DNA of 64,000 nucleotides from Amycolatopsis sulphurea (GCF_002564045.1 NZ_PDJK01000002.1:2108001-2172000), one strand, 5' to 3'; shown: positions 49,744 through 58,875, counted from the first letter of the stretch. Notes: generated from the letters alone by a model not told the origin. Program-made: numbers and translations.

Positions 49744-51056
49744 GCGTCGGCGGTGAACGCGACCTGCCGCTTGGCCGCGCGAGGGCGGCCGATGCCCTGC
49801 CAGGACAGCCCGGCGTCCAGGATCACCCGCGGGTCGAGCAGGTTGCGGGTGTCCACCACGTCGTCGCCCTCCATCTCCTCGGCCATGGCGAGCCAGTCGA
49901 GATTGCGGAACTCGGCCCATTCGGTGAGCACCACGACGACATCCGCGTCCTTGGCCACCTGGTACGGGTCGTCCACGACGGTCATCCCGTCGATCCCGCC
50001 GGAAACCGCCGGATCGTAGGCGGTGATCTCCGCGCCCAGCGCGCCGAGCACCGAGGACACCGCCAGCGCGGGCGAATCCCGCAGATCGTTGGTGCCCGCC
50101 TTGAAGGCCAGGCCGAGCACGCCGATCCGGGCGCCGGCCAGGGTGCCGCCGCAGGCACCGGCGATCTTGGCCACCACCCGGTCACGCTGCGCGATGTTCT
50201 CGCCGATCGCCGAGGTCAGCATCCGGAAGTCGTAGTCGACCGACTCGGCGACCTTGACCAGCGCGCTGGTGTCCTTCGGCAGGCAGGAACCACCCCAGCC
50301 GGGGCCGGGTTTGAGGAATGTGCGGCCGATCCGCCGGTCGTAGCCCATTCCCTCGGTGACCAGGTCGATGTCCGCGCCGAGCCGTTCGCACAGCTCGGCC
50401 ATCGAGTTCACATAGGACAGCTTGAGCGCGAGGAAACAGTTGGCCGCGTACTTCACCAGCTCCGCGCTGGCCGCATCGGCGAGCACCACCGGCGCGGCGA
50501 GATCGGCGTACAGCTCGCCGACCCAGCGCGCCGCGGTGGGCGAATCCGAACCGACCACGATCCGGTCCGGGTTGAGGAAATCCCGCACCGCGGTGCCCTC
50601 GCGGAGGAACTCCGGATTGGCCACGACCGGTACGTCGCGCCGCCCGATCATCGCGCGGATCCGCTTCGCGGTACCGACCGGCACGGTGGACTTGGTGATC
50701 ACCGCGCAGCCGGCGGGCAGCGCGTCGCCGATCTCGGCGGTCACCGCCTCCACCGCGCGCAGGTCCGCCGAACCGCCCGCGCCCATCGGCGTCGGCACAC
50801 AGAGGAAGACACCCTCCGCCTCGCGCACCGCGGCCCGCGCGCCGACGACGAAGGACAGCTGCCCGTTCGCCAGCCCGCGCTCGACCAGGTCGGCCAGCCC
50901 CGGTTCGAGGATGTCCACCCGGCCCATCGACAGCCGCGTCACCTTCGCCTCGTCGACGTCCACGCAGGTGACGCGATGCCCGAGGCTCGCGAGACATGCC
51001 CCCGTGGTCAATCCGACGTATCCGGTCCCCACCACGACGATCCGAGCAGCGCCCAT
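49737..51056 (-). CDS. ugd: UDP-glucose 6-dehydrogenase
   Basis: 439 residues. NAD-binding GTGYVGLTTGACLASLGH near 8-25; catalytic cysteine in GPGWGGSCLPKDTSALV near 255. The middle and C-terminal domains fit UDP-glucose/GDP-mannose dehydrogenases. Makes UDP-glucuronic acid for polysaccharides or glycosylation. ATG 51056 is the family start; 12 further upstream residues are unrelated. The TGA stop is provided by the palindromic element (CTGTGAAGG). Confidence 0.93.
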   Translation of the reverse strand: MGAARIVVVGTGYVGLTTGACLASLGHRVTCVDVDEAKVTRLSMGRVDILEPGLADLVERGLANGQLSFVVGARAAVREAEGVFLCVPTPMGAGGSADLRAVEAVTAEIGDALPAGCAVITKSTVPVGTAKRIRAMIGRRDVPVVANPEFLREGTAVRDFLNPDRIVVGSDSPTAARWVGELYADLAAPVVLADAASAELVKYAANCFLALKLSYVNSMAELCERLGADIDLVTEGMGYDRRIGRTFLKPGPGWGGSCLPKDTSALVKVAESVDYDFRMLTSAIGENIAQRDRVVAKIAGACGGTLAGARIGVLGLAFKAGTNDLRDSPALAVSSVLGALGAEITAYDPAVSGGIDGMTVVDDPYQVAKDADVVVVLTEWAEFRNLDWLAMAEEMEGDDVVDTRNLLDPRVILDAGLSWQGIGRPRAAKRQVAFTADAL

Positions 51057-51214
51057 GAGTGTGAAGGTGACAGCCGGAGTTGACCAGGGCACGAACGGAG
51101 GTGGGCGTGGCCGAATACTCCTCGCGACCAGATGCGGGTGAGCCTGAACACGTCTGCCCGGAGCGAACGAGCGTTAACCTCTTGGACAGGCCCCGGCACC
51201 GGAGGAGACAGAAC

Positions 51215-51973
51215 ATGCAGATCACCGATACCGCAGCACTGGTCACCGGCGGTGCCTCGGGCCTGGGCGGAGCCACCGCGCGGGCGCTGGCCGGCAAGGG
51301 CGCGCGAGTGTTCGCGCTCGACCTCGCCTCGTCGATCGAGCAGGCCGAGCAGGTCGACGGCGTCACCTACGTCGAGGCCGACGTGACCGACCCGGACCAG
51401 GTCCAGACCGCGGTCGACACCGCGGCCGGCTCCGGCGTCCCGCTGCGCACCGTGGTGAACTGCGCCGGCATCGGCCCGTCCGCGCGGATCCTGTCGAAGA
51501 AGGGCCGCCACGATCTCGCGCTGTACGCGAAGGTCGTCCAGATCAACCTGATCGGCACGTTCAACGTGCTCACCATCGCTGCCGAAGCGATCGCGAAGAC
51601 CGAACCGCTGACCGACGACGCCCGCGGCGTCATCATCAACACCGCGTCCGTCGCCGCCTATGACGGTCAGATCGGGCAGGTCGCCTACTCCTCGTCGAAG
51701 GGCGGCGTGGTCGGCCTGACCCTGCCTGCCGCCCGTGACCTCGCCTCGCACGGCATCCGCGTGCTGACCATCGCGCCGGGCATCGTCGACACGCCGATGC
51801 TCGCCACGGTGAGCGACGAATTCCGGGCCGGACTGGCCGCCGGAGTGCCGTTCCCGAAGCGCCTGGCCCGCCCGGACGAGTACGCGCAGCTCGCGCTCTC
51901 CATGATCGACCACGACTACCTCAACGGCGAAGTGATCCGGATGGACGGCTCGCTGCGGATGGCCCCCCGCTGA
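51215..51973 (+). CDS. Short-chain dehydrogenase (type-2 3-hydroxyacyl-CoA dehydrogenase-like)
   Basis: 252 residues. Cofactor motif TGGASGLGGATARALAGKG near 10-28, DVTD near 56, NCAG near 82; catalytic Tyr-Lys in AYSSSKGG near 152-156 with the Ser in NTASVAAYDG near 138. APGIVDTPML near 185 is typical of SDRs of the HSD17B10 type that act on acyl-CoA and steroid-like alcohols. ATG 51215 with GGAGGAG seven bases upstream. A TAACCT -10 box near 51172 is possible. Confidence 0.92.
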   Translation: MQITDTAALVTGGASGLGGATARALAGKGARVFALDLASSIEQAEQVDGVTYVEADVTDPDQVQTAVDTAAGSGVPLRTVVNCAGIGPSARILSKKGRHDLALYAKVVQINLIGTFNVLTIAAEAIAKTEPLTDDARGVIINTASVAAYDGQIGQVAYSSSKGGVVGLTLPAARDLASHGIRVLTIAPGIVDTPMLATVSDEFRAGLAAGVPFPKRLARPDEYAQLALSMIDHDYLNGEVIRMDGSLRMAPR

Positions 51974-52008
51974 CCGGCTACGTCGGCCGCTCCACCGAAA
52001 GCTGATTG

Positions 52009-52095
52009 GCTGTGAAGGGGCCCTTCACAGACTCAGAGTCCGTGAAGGGCCCCTTCACAGACCTTCACGGGCTGCGCAGGGCCCCTTCACGGACT
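52009..52095. repeat. Palindromic element, copy 7, with an extra half unit
   Basis: A full 52-bp element (core GACTCAGAGTC) with one hairpin ending CACAG, plus a decayed extra unit containing CCTTCACGGGC and GGGCCCCTTCACGGAC. It spans the gap between convergent SDR and nuclease genes and reaches the nuclease stop codon. Confidence 0.9.
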
Positions 52096-53742
52096 TCAGA
52101 GGTCGAGCATGTAGGGGACTTCGGCGTTCGCGCGGGCAGTCATCCACTCGCGCAGCGCCCGGGTGGCCAGGACGTCGTCCTCGTTGTAGCGCAGCAGACG
52201 GGTGCGCTGGGTCTGGTCCGGCACCGCACCGTCCATGCCTACCGCGTCGCGGTACCAGCGCATGGAGGCCTCGCCGCCGGCCTCCGGATCGCGCCAGGTG
52301 AAGCCGGCCACCGGGGCGATCACCTTGAGGCCCTTGCCGCGGGAGCACAGGAACTGGTCGGTGACGCTGCGGAACAGGTCCACCCACTCGTCGGAATCCA
52401 CAAAGGACTGGATGGCCGTCTTGGCGGGAATCCCCGGGTACTCGCCGAAGCGTTCCGCCGAGCCGAACAGCCAGCGGTTCTCCGCGAGGGCGTTGTAGCA
52501 GTAGGCACGGAAGGTCAGCCCGGCCGCGTGGGTGCGCTCGCGCAGGTCGGTGAACCAGGTCCAGAACTCCGCGAACGAGCGCGCCTCGTCGCCGGTCGGC
52601 AGCGGCTCCCAGGTGACGAAGGCGCGGTAGCCCTGTGGCACGCCCAGATCTGCCCCGGACAGCCAGGTACCCCAGAGGTAGGCCCCGGAGTCGCCGAAGC
52701 TCTCCATGTCCACGTCGACTTCCACGTCCGCCCGCGGCACCCGGACCTCGGGCGTGCGGCGGACCACGGTCAGCTCGGCCAGCCACGCCCGGCCGAGCAT
52801 GATCGCGTCGGTGAAGGTGCCCCCGGTCCAGTTCATCGACGGCGGTTCGGCAGCCGGGTCGAGCGCGGCCAGCTGATCCACAGTGGACACTCCGGCGCGG
52901 CGCAGCTCCGCCGCGTCCTCACCGCGCACCACCAGGCTCACGTCCCGCGCTTCGGTGAGCGCGACCTCGCAGGTCGGCCAGAACGGGCACCGGCGGCACT
53001 CCAGCACCCGCGACGGTTCGGCCAGCGGCTCGGCACCGGTCGCGGCCGCGGTGGCCACCGCGATCCGGTCGGCGAATCGGGCGTCGTACTCGTCCAGCGC
53101 GGTGCGCCCGCCCGGCCAGGTGCCCGCGGTGAGGTCGTGCCACACCACCACGTCGGCGTCCAGCCCGATCACGCCGCCGACCGCCCGGCCGGGCTCGGCC
53201 TTCCCGTGGGTCTGCAGGATCCGGCGCAGGTGCGCGAGCCGCAGCTGGTCCCGCGGCTGCGAACGGACCTTGCGCGCCTCGTCCGGCCTGCGGTGCGCCG
53301 GGTCGAGGTCGGTGAGCGCGGTGGTCGAGGCACCCTGCCCGCGGTCGGTGATCCGGTGCCGCACCACGAGCACCGGGACGTAGCCGTCCTCGGTGCGCAC
53401 GAGCAGATCCACCCCGCCCCTGCGGTGCCCCACCGGATCGGCCTGGAACAGCGCGCCCCAGATGTAATCCGCCTTGTCCTCGAACGCCGCCTCCGTGCGC
53501 TGCACACGTTCCGCCGCGGGCAGCACCCGAGGGATGTGCACCCAGGTCGCCTCCGGGCCGACGGTCTCGGCCAGCTGCCGGGCGATCGCCTCGCGGTGCG
53601 CGGTGGCGTCTTCGATCCGTTGCTGGGCAGTAGGATCCGGTGGCGGCAGCGGCACCTCACGCATGGCCGGATCGTGCTCCAGATGCACCCGGCGACGGCA
53701 TCGGCTGACCGCGCCCGCGTCGAGCAGCACCTCGTCTCCCAT
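52096..53742 (-). CDS. TM0106-type RecB-like nuclease
   Basis: 548 residues. The N-terminal half has RecB-type features: DLLVRTEDGYVPVLVVRHRI near 113-132 and a cysteine group VLECRRCPFWPTCEVAL near 250 as in Fe-S RecB/Cas4 nucleases. The C-terminal half is RNase H-like: VDVDMESFGDSGAYLWGTWL near 340, and LLRYNEDDVLATRALREWM near 520. This two-part plan is the TM0106 family of predicted nucleases, in DNA/RNA repair or turnover. ATG 53742 is preferred over the ATG three codons earlier. Confidence 0.85.
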   Translation of the reverse strand: MGDEVLLDAGAVSRCRRRVHLEHDPAMREVPLPPPDPTAQQRIEDATAHREAIARQLAETVGPEATWVHIPRVLPAAERVQRTEAAFEDKADYIWGALFQADPVGHRRGGVDLLVRTEDGYVPVLVVRHRITDRGQGASTTALTDLDPAHRRPDEARKVRSQPRDQLRLAHLRRILQTHGKAEPGRAVGGVIGLDADVVVWHDLTAGTWPGGRTALDEYDARFADRIAVATAAATGAEPLAEPSRVLECRRCPFWPTCEVALTEARDVSLVVRGEDAAELRRAGVSTVDQLAALDPAAEPPSMNWTGGTFTDAIMLGRAWLAELTVVRRTPEVRVPRADVEVDVDMESFGDSGAYLWGTWLSGADLGVPQGYRAFVTWEPLPTGDEARSFAEFWTWFTDLRERTHAAGLTFRAYCYNALAENRWLFGSAERFGEYPGIPAKTAIQSFVDSDEWVDLFRSVTDQFLCSRGKGLKVIAPVAGFTWRDPEAGGEASMRWYRDAVGMDGAVPDQTQRTRLLRYNEDDVLATRALREWMTARANAEVPYMLDL

Positions 53743-53830
53743 GCCGAGCACTCTATCCGCCGCGAGCCGACATGCTCGCCACCATCAGGACCAGTAAGTT
53801 CGAGCCTGACACGGCGTTGGAGGTAGGGCC

Positions 53831-54310
53831 ATGGCGCGCAAGGCCAAGGAGAGCAAGGCCAAGCACGAAGTGGGTGAAGCCCGGATCACCCCGAAGAAGG
53901 CGAAGAACGCGGTCGCGGTGGCCAAGGTGCTCGGCCCGGCGGTGCTCCCGGTGGTCGCGCCGTACGCGGTCCGCGCGGCGGGCGCGGCGCGTGAGCTGTA
54001 CGACCGCTATCAGGCCCGGAAGATGGGTGTGGCGGTGGATCAGCTCGGCGAGTACACCGGCCGCGGCGCCGCGCTGCACGCGCGGATCGCGGGTCTGGTG
54101 CAAGGGCTCGGCGAGCTGCGGAAGTCGGCGAAAGCGACCGACGCGGACCGGAAGTTCACCGAGGAGACGCAGTCCACGTTGGAGCAGTTGTCGGCCACCG
54201 TGCGCGCTGCGGAGCGGATGCCCGCGGCGCGGCGCAAAGCCGCACACCGCGCGGTGAACGGCGAACTGGAACGCCTCGAAGACCAGCTCCTGCACCGGCT
54301 GGGAGTTTGA
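53831..54310 (+). CDS. DUF6474 family protein
   Basis: 159 residues. Basic N-terminus MARKAKESKAKHEVGEARITPKKAKNAVAVAKVLG, a short hydrophobic region VLGPAVLPVVAPYAVRAAG (33-51), then helical, charged sequence to the end. I recall this from actinobacterial DUF6474 proteins (moderate certainty); function unknown. GGAGG lies eight bases before the ATG. Divergent from the TM0106 nuclease, 88 bp apart. Confidence 0.7.
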   Translation: MARKAKESKAKHEVGEARITPKKAKNAVAVAKVLGPAVLPVVAPYAVRAAGAARELYDRYQARKMGVAVDQLGEYTGRGAALHARIAGLVQGLGELRKSAKATDADRKFTEETQSTLEQLSATVRAAERMPAARRKAAHRAVNGELERLEDQLLHRLGV

Positions 54311-54369
54311 AAAGCTGTGAAGGGGCCCTTCACGGACTCTGAGTCCGTGAAGGGCCCCTTCACAGCTTT
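54311..54369. repeat. Palindromic element, copy 8 (perfect 59 bp)
   Basis: Longest copy: AAAGCTGTGAAGGGGCCC.. with 29-bp perfect arms around a central T. It starts one base after the DUF6474 stop and ends 23 bases before the ABC substrate-binding gene stop, i.e. between convergent genes. Confidence 0.95.
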
Positions 54370-54392
54370 GGGCCGGGGCGTCGGTGCGGCGG

Positions 54393-55364
54393 CTACTTGA
54401 TGAAGCCCTTGGAGAGCATCCAGTCGTGCGCGACGGTGCCGGCGTCCTTGCCTTCCACGTCGACCTGCTTGCACAGCTCGATCATCTGCTTGTTGTCGAT
54501 CGCCGCGGCCACCTCCTCCAGTGGGCCGCGCAGCTGCGGATGCTGGTTGAGGAAGTCGGTCCGCAACGTCACCGCGGCGTTGTACTGCGGGAACGCCTTC
54601 TTGTCGTCCTCGAGCACGCGCAGGTTGAGCCCGGAGATCCGGCCGTCGGTGGTGAAGACCTCACCGACCGGGCAGGTCCCGTTCGCGACCGCGGAGTAGA
54701 TGGTGCCGATACCGAAGTTCTCGATCTTCGGCTGCTGGAAGCCGTAGGCCTTGACCGCGGCCGGGAACCCGTCCTGCCGGCTGGTGAACTCCGTCTCCAG
54801 GCAGAACCGCGCCTGGTCCGGATTCGACTTGAGGAAGTTCGCCAGGTCCGTGGTGGACTTCAGGTTGTTCTTCGCGGCGTAGGCCTCGGTGGTGGCGAAG
54901 GCGTACTGGTCATTCAGCGGCGAGTAGTTCAGCCAGGTGATGCCGAACTTCTCCGCGTCCGCCTTCGCCGTGGCCTCGTACTGCGCCTTCTCCCCGCCGG
55001 GCACCGGCAGCTCGTTGCCCTGGTAGTTGATCCAGCCGGTGCCGGTGTACTCCCATGCCAGGTCGCTCTGCCCGTTGAGCAGGGCCTGCCGCGACGAGTT
55101 CGAGCCCTTGATGTCGGTCAGGTCGACCACGTCCGCCCCGGCCGCGGACAACGCCATCTCGGCCATGTAGCCGAGCAGGATGTTCTCCGTGAAGTCCTTC
55201 GAGCCGACCACCACCCGCTGTCCCTGCAACTGCGGGATCGGCTGGATGGAACCGGGCTTGATGGAGTAGGGCAGCGCGGTGTTCAGGTCGAGCCCGCACG
55301 CCGAAAGCGTCACGGCGAGCGCTGCGGCGCCGAACAGGGCGCCGGCTTTCCGGAGCACCTTCAT
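54393..55364 (-). CDS. Osmoprotectant ABC transporter substrate-binding lipoprotein
   Basis: 323 residues. Signal peptide with lipobox LAVTLSAC (Cys near 23). OpuAC/ProX-like domain: VVVGSKDFTENILLGYMAEMAL near 50, DLAWEYTGTGWINY near 100, and VGEVFTTDGRISGLNLRVLED near 230. Binds glycine betaine, choline or similar compounds outside the membrane. The ATG overlaps the permease stop (TGATG). Last gene of a four-gene operon. Confidence 0.93.
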   Translation of the reverse strand: MKVLRKAGALFGAAALAVTLSACGLDLNTALPYSIKPGSIQPIPQLQGQRVVVGSKDFTENILLGYMAEMALSAAGADVVDLTDIKGSNSSRQALLNGQSDLAWEYTGTGWINYQGNELPVPGGEKAQYEATAKADAEKFGITWLNYSPLNDQYAFATTEAYAAKNNLKSTTDLANFLKSNPDQARFCLETEFTSRQDGFPAAVKAYGFQQPKIENFGIGTIYSAVANGTCPVGEVFTTDGRISGLNLRVLEDDKKAFPQYNAAVTLRTDFLNQHPQLRGPLEEVAAAIDNKQMIELCKQVDVEGKDAGTVAHDWMLSKGFIK

Positions 55365-56143
55365 CAGCGCAACCCCTTCGGTCCGAAGAACTGTTCGGCC
55401 ACCGCGCCCAGCCAGTCGACCAGCAGGGCCAGCGCGACGGCCAGCACCGAACCGGTGATCAGCACCTTGGTCAGGTTGAGCTTGTAGCCGGTGTCGATGA
55501 GCAGCCCGAAGCCACCCGCGTTGACGAACATGCCGAACGTCGCGGTGCCCACCGCCAGCACCAGCGAGGTGCGCAGGCCGGCCAGGATCAGCGGGATGGC
55601 CAGCGGGAACTCCACCCGCCAGAGCACCTTCGAGGAGGACATGCCGATCCCGCGGCCGGCATCCACCAGCGACGGGTCCACCTGCTGCAGCCCGACCATG
55701 GTGTTGCGCAGCACCGGGAGCAGCGAGTAGAAGGCCAGCGGCAGCGCGGCCACCCACAGCCCACCGGTCGCCCCGGTGACGATGAACCACAGCACCAGCA
55801 CACCGAGCGCCGGAGCGGCCTGCCCGATGTTCGCCACGGCCAGGAAGACCGGCGCCAGCCAGCGCGCCCACGGCCGGGTCACCATCACCCCGAGCGGCAC
55901 CGCTACCAGCACCACGATCGCGGTCACCACGACGGTCATCGCCACGTGGTCACGCAAGGCGGTGAGCAGCGAGGTCGCGTTCAGCGTCGCCTTCTCGGTG
56001 GCGGTCAGCCCGCTGGCGAAGACCCAGATCAGGGTGATCGCGACGATCAGCACGACCGCGGCGGGCTGGGCCAGCAACCGGACGCGCTCGGCGCGCCGGG
56101 AACCGGATTCGGTGCTGAACCCGGTGTCGACGGTCGCGGTCAT
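55364..56143 (-). CDS. Osmoprotectant ABC transporter permease (second)
   Basis: 259 residues, six helices. EAA-like loop VDPSLVDAGRGIGMSSSKVLWRVEFPLAIPLILAGLRTSLV near 155-195 is the contact site for the ATPase. Longer N-terminal tail than the other permease. Overlaps the ATPase stop (ATGA) and the binding-protein start. Confidence 0.92.
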   Translation of the reverse strand: MTATVDTGFSTESGSRRAERVRLLAQPAAVVLIVAITLIWVFASGLTATEKATLNATSLLTALRDHVAMTVVVTAIVVLVAVPLGVMVTRPWARWLAPVFLAVANIGQAAPALGVLVLWFIVTGATGGLWVAALPLAFYSLLPVLRNTMVGLQQVDPSLVDAGRGIGMSSSKVLWRVEFPLAIPLILAGLRTSLVLAVGTATFGMFVNAGGFGLLIDTGYKLNLTKVLITGSVLAVALALLVDWLGAVAEQFFGPKGLR

Positions 56144-57339
56144 GCGGAAGCCCCTTCGCCGGCGGCCTGGTGGTCGTCCGTGTGGCCGTCCGAATGTTCC
56201 TCGCGCAGCTGCTGGATGGTCGCGATGACCGTCTCCAGCTTGATCGTGCCGGCGTACTCGCCGCGGGAACCGGTGACCGGCACCGAACCGCCCTCGGCGA
56301 GCATCGCCTCAAGCGCGTCCTGCAGGGTCGACTGCACGCTGACGAGGTCGCGCAGCGGCCGTCCGGCCGCACCCAGCGACGTGGCCTTGGTCAGGTCGCG
56401 CACGTGCACCCAGCGGATCGGCCGCCGCCGGTGGTCGAGCACCAGCGCGAACTGCTTGCGCTGGGTGGAGAGCTTCTCGCGCACGTCGGCCGGGGCCTCG
56501 TCGACGCTCGTGGTGAGCGCGTCCTGCTGCAGCTCGACGTCGCGCACCCGCAGCAGGGTCAGCTGCTTGAGCGAGGCACCGGCACCGACGAACCCGGCCA
56601 CCGTGTCGTCCGCCGGGTTCGCCAGGATCGACTCCGGCGTGTCGTACTGCAGGATCCTCGACTGGTCGCCGAGCACCGCGATCTTGTCGCCGAGCTTCAC
56701 CGCCTCGTCGAAGTCGTGCGTGACGAACACGATCGTCTTGCGCAGCTCGGTCTGCAGCCGCAGCAGCTCGTCCTGCAGGTTGCCGCGGGTGATCGGGTCG
56801 ACCGCGCCGAACGGCTCGTCCATCAGCAGCACCGGCGGGTCCGCGGCGAGCGCGCGGGCCACCCCGACCCGCTGCTGCTGGCCACCGGAGAGCTGGCGCG
56901 GGTAGCGGTCGCGGAAATCGGCCGGATCGAGCCCGACCAGGTCCATCATCTCCTCGACCCGGTCGGCGACCTTCTTCTTCTCCCAGCCGAGCAGGCCGGG
57001 TACCACGCCGATGTTCTGCGCCACGGTGAAATGCGGGAACAGCCCGGCCTGCTGGATGGCGTAACCGATCCGGCGGCGCAGCGTGTCCACGTCCAGCTTG
57101 AGCGCGTCGTCGCCGCCGATGGTGATCCGCCCGGAAGTGGGCTGGACCAGCCGGTTGATCATCCGCATCGTGGTGGTCTTGCCACAGCCCGAGGGGCCGA
57201 CGAACACGACGATCTTGCCCGCGGGCACGACCATGGAGAAGTCGTCCACCGCCGGGGCACGGGTGCCGGAATAACGCTTGGTGACGTGGTCCAGCTCGAT
57301 CTCGACGCCGGAGACTTCGTTGGGCTCAGACACGGACAC
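56140..57339 (-). CDS. Osmoprotectant ABC transporter ATPase with CBS region
   Basis: 399 residues. Walker A GPSGCGKTTT near 49, Q-loop AIQQAG near 95, signature LSGGQQQRVGVARALA near 147, Walker B PVLLMDEPFGAVD near 167. The C-terminal 125 residues (from about 270) are a CBS-type regulatory region, as in OpuCA/ProV, which senses ionic strength. The GTG start overlaps the end of the upstream permease. Confidence 0.93.
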   Translation of the reverse strand: MSVSEPNEVSGVEIELDHVTKRYSGTRAPAVDDFSMVVPAGKIVVFVGPSGCGKTTTMRMINRLVQPTSGRITIGGDDALKLDVDTLRRRIGYAIQQAGLFPHFTVAQNIGVVPGLLGWEKKKVADRVEEMMDLVGLDPADFRDRYPRQLSGGQQQRVGVARALAADPPVLLMDEPFGAVDPITRGNLQDELLRLQTELRKTIVFVTHDFDEAVKLGDKIAVLGDQSRILQYDTPESILANPADDTVAGFVGAGASLKQLTLLRVRDVELQQDALTTSVDEAPADVREKLSTQRKQFALVLDHRRRPIRWVHVRDLTKATSLGAAGRPLRDLVSVQSTLQDALEAMLAEGGSVPVTGSRGEYAGTIKLETVIATIQQLREEHSDGHTDDHQAAGEGASA

Positions 57340-57973
57340 CCCTCGAGATGGTGAAACGCTTGATCAGGACATAGATGCCGTCGAGCAGCAGGGCGAGGAT
57401 GACCACGCCGAGCGTGCCGGTGAGGGCTTGGTTCGCGGAGTTCGTGCTGCCCGCGTTGGTCAGGCCGGAGAACACCTCGGAACCGAGGCCCGGCCCCTTA
57501 GCGTAGGCCGCGATCACCGCGATGCCCATCAGCATCTGCGTGGCGACCCGCATCCCGGTGAGGATGGCCGGCCAGGCGAGCCGCAGCTCGACCCGGGTGA
57601 GCACGGACAGCCTGCCCATCCCGATCCCGCGCGCGGCGTCGGTGATCGCCGGATCGACGGCGTCCAGCCCGACGATCGTGTTCCGCACGATCGGCAGCAG
57701 CCCGTACAGGACCAGCGCGATCACCGCGGTCGTCGAGCCGAGGCCGGACAGCGGTATCAGCAGGCCCAGCAGGGCGAAGGAAGGAACGGTCAGGATCGTG
57801 CTGGCCAGCGCGGTGGCGACAGCGGAACCGATGGGACTGCGATACACCGCGATACCGATCAGCACACCCAGCGCGGCGGCGAGAATCGTGCATTGCACGA
57901 CCATGCTGGTGTGGAGATAGGCCTGCAGCAGCAGCTTGTCCCATCGATCCGAGATGTACTCGAAGAGATTCAT
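57326..57973 (-). CDS. Osmoprotectant ABC transporter permease (first)
   Basis: 215 residues starting MNLFEYISDRWDKLLLQAYLH, a typical OpuCB start. EAA-like loop VDPAITDAARGIGMGRLSVLTRVELRLAWPAILTGMRV near 115-150. I prefer ATG 57973 over GTG 57985 because of the family N-terminus. First gene of the operon permease-ATPase-permease-binding protein. A perfect 9-bp inverted repeat lies 27 bases upstream and may be its operator. Confidence 0.92.
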   Translation of the reverse strand: MNLFEYISDRWDKLLLQAYLHTSMVVQCTILAAALGVLIGIAVYRSPIGSAVATALASTILTVPSFALLGLLIPLSGLGSTTAVIALVLYGLLPIVRNTIVGLDAVDPAITDAARGIGMGRLSVLTRVELRLAWPAILTGMRVATQMLMGIAVIAAYAKGPGLGSEVFSGLTNAGSTNSANQALTGTLGVVILALLLDGIYVLIKRFTISRGVRV

Positions 57974-58000
57974 CCGTATTCGCACTCCCGCTGCGTGTGT

Positions 58001-58024
58001 ACTCCGAACTCACTCGTTCGGAGT
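58001..58024 (-). promoter_or_regulatory. Inverted repeat upstream of the osmoprotectant operon
   Basis: ACTCCGAAC, TCACTC, GTTCGGAGT. Perfect 9-bp arms, 27 bases before the first permease start; either an operator or a leader hairpin. Confidence 0.5.
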
Positions 58025-58237
58025 AGCCCGTCAACCGGCAGGGTGGGTACCCGGCATGACGGCGGGTGAAACCCTGCAGCTGTCCTTGGTGATCCACCGT
58101 TTCGCATCCGGGGAGCCACGGCAACCGAAACGGCCCTCCCGGCCGGGCGGTCTTTATCCGATCGAAATAGGTTCACCTGGACGTTTCGACTCGAATTTCA
58201 CCTTGTGAAGGGTTTCGATCACCCAGCGGAGTGCCGT

Positions 58238-58243
58238 TACGCT
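58238..58243 (+). promoter_or_regulatory. -10 box for leaderless copper-locus first gene
   Basis: TACGCT, six bases before GTG 58250, no ribosome site. Same geometry as at 17081 and 16122. Confidence 0.5.
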
Positions 58244-58249
58244 GCCCCC

Positions 58250-58780
58250 GTGAGCACTCCCGGCAGGTCCCGCGGCGCATTCGCGGCCGCTCGCGGTCTC
58301 CTGCTCGCGGTCAGTTCGGCATCACTCACCGTCACCGCACACGTTGCCGGTGACGGCGGGCTGCCGGATCCCGCGCTCACGCTTCTGCTCACCGGGCTGC
58401 TCGGCTGGACGGGTACCGCGCTGGCCCGACGCGTCCGTGGCCGGCTGGCCACGCTCGCCGTGCTCGGCGGCGGTCAGGTCGTGATGCACCTCGTGCTCAC
58501 CACCCTGAACGAGCACCAGCACGGTTCCCCGGCCAGCTGGACGATGACCGCCGCGCACGCGGCCGCCACCCTGCTCACCGCGCTGCTGCTGGCCCGCGCG
58601 GACGCCGTACTGCTCGGTCTCCTCCAGCTACTCCGCGCGATCCTGCCGGCGCTGTCCCCGCCGCTGCCGGTCCCGGCCGCGGCGGGCGTACCGCTGCCGC
58701 CGCCGGTCGAAGCCACCGCGCTGCGGAAGGTCGATCTCCACCACGTCCGCTGTCGGCGTGGGCCGCCGCGACGCTCCTGA
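58250..58780 (+). CDS. Membrane protein heading the copper locus
   Basis: 176 residues, four hydrophobic segments (about 13-30, 38-58, 65-85, 95-120) and a proline-rich cytoplasmic tail. It contains His residues in outer-loop positions (HVAGDG, LNEHQHGS, AAHAA). I do not recognise a named family, but such proteins precede YcnI-CopC-CopD in other actinomycetes. GTG 58250 fits the leaderless -10 box. Followed 95 bp later by ycnI. Confidence 0.65.
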   Translation: MSTPGRSRGAFAAARGLLLAVSSASLTVTAHVAGDGGLPDPALTLLLTGLLGWTGTALARRVRGRLATLAVLGGGQVVMHLVLTTLNEHQHGSPASWTMTAAHAAATLLTALLLARADAVLLGLLQLLRAILPALSPPLPVPAAAGVPLPPPVEATALRKVDLHHVRCRRGPPRRS

Positions 58781-58790
58781 ACACCCTCGC

Positions 58791-58807
58791 GCGGGTTCCG
58801 AACCCGC
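58791..58807 (+). terminator. Hairpin before the ycnI gene
   Basis: GCGGGTT, CCG, AACCCGC, followed by ATCTTCCCCCTTTTCC. The tail is pyrimidine-rich rather than pure U. It could attenuate reading into ycnI. Confidence 0.4.
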
Positions 58808-58875
58808 ATCTTCCCCCTTTTCCTTTCCGGCGCACGGGTACCCCGGCGCCGGCTCATCCCTGTTCAGGAGCAGTT

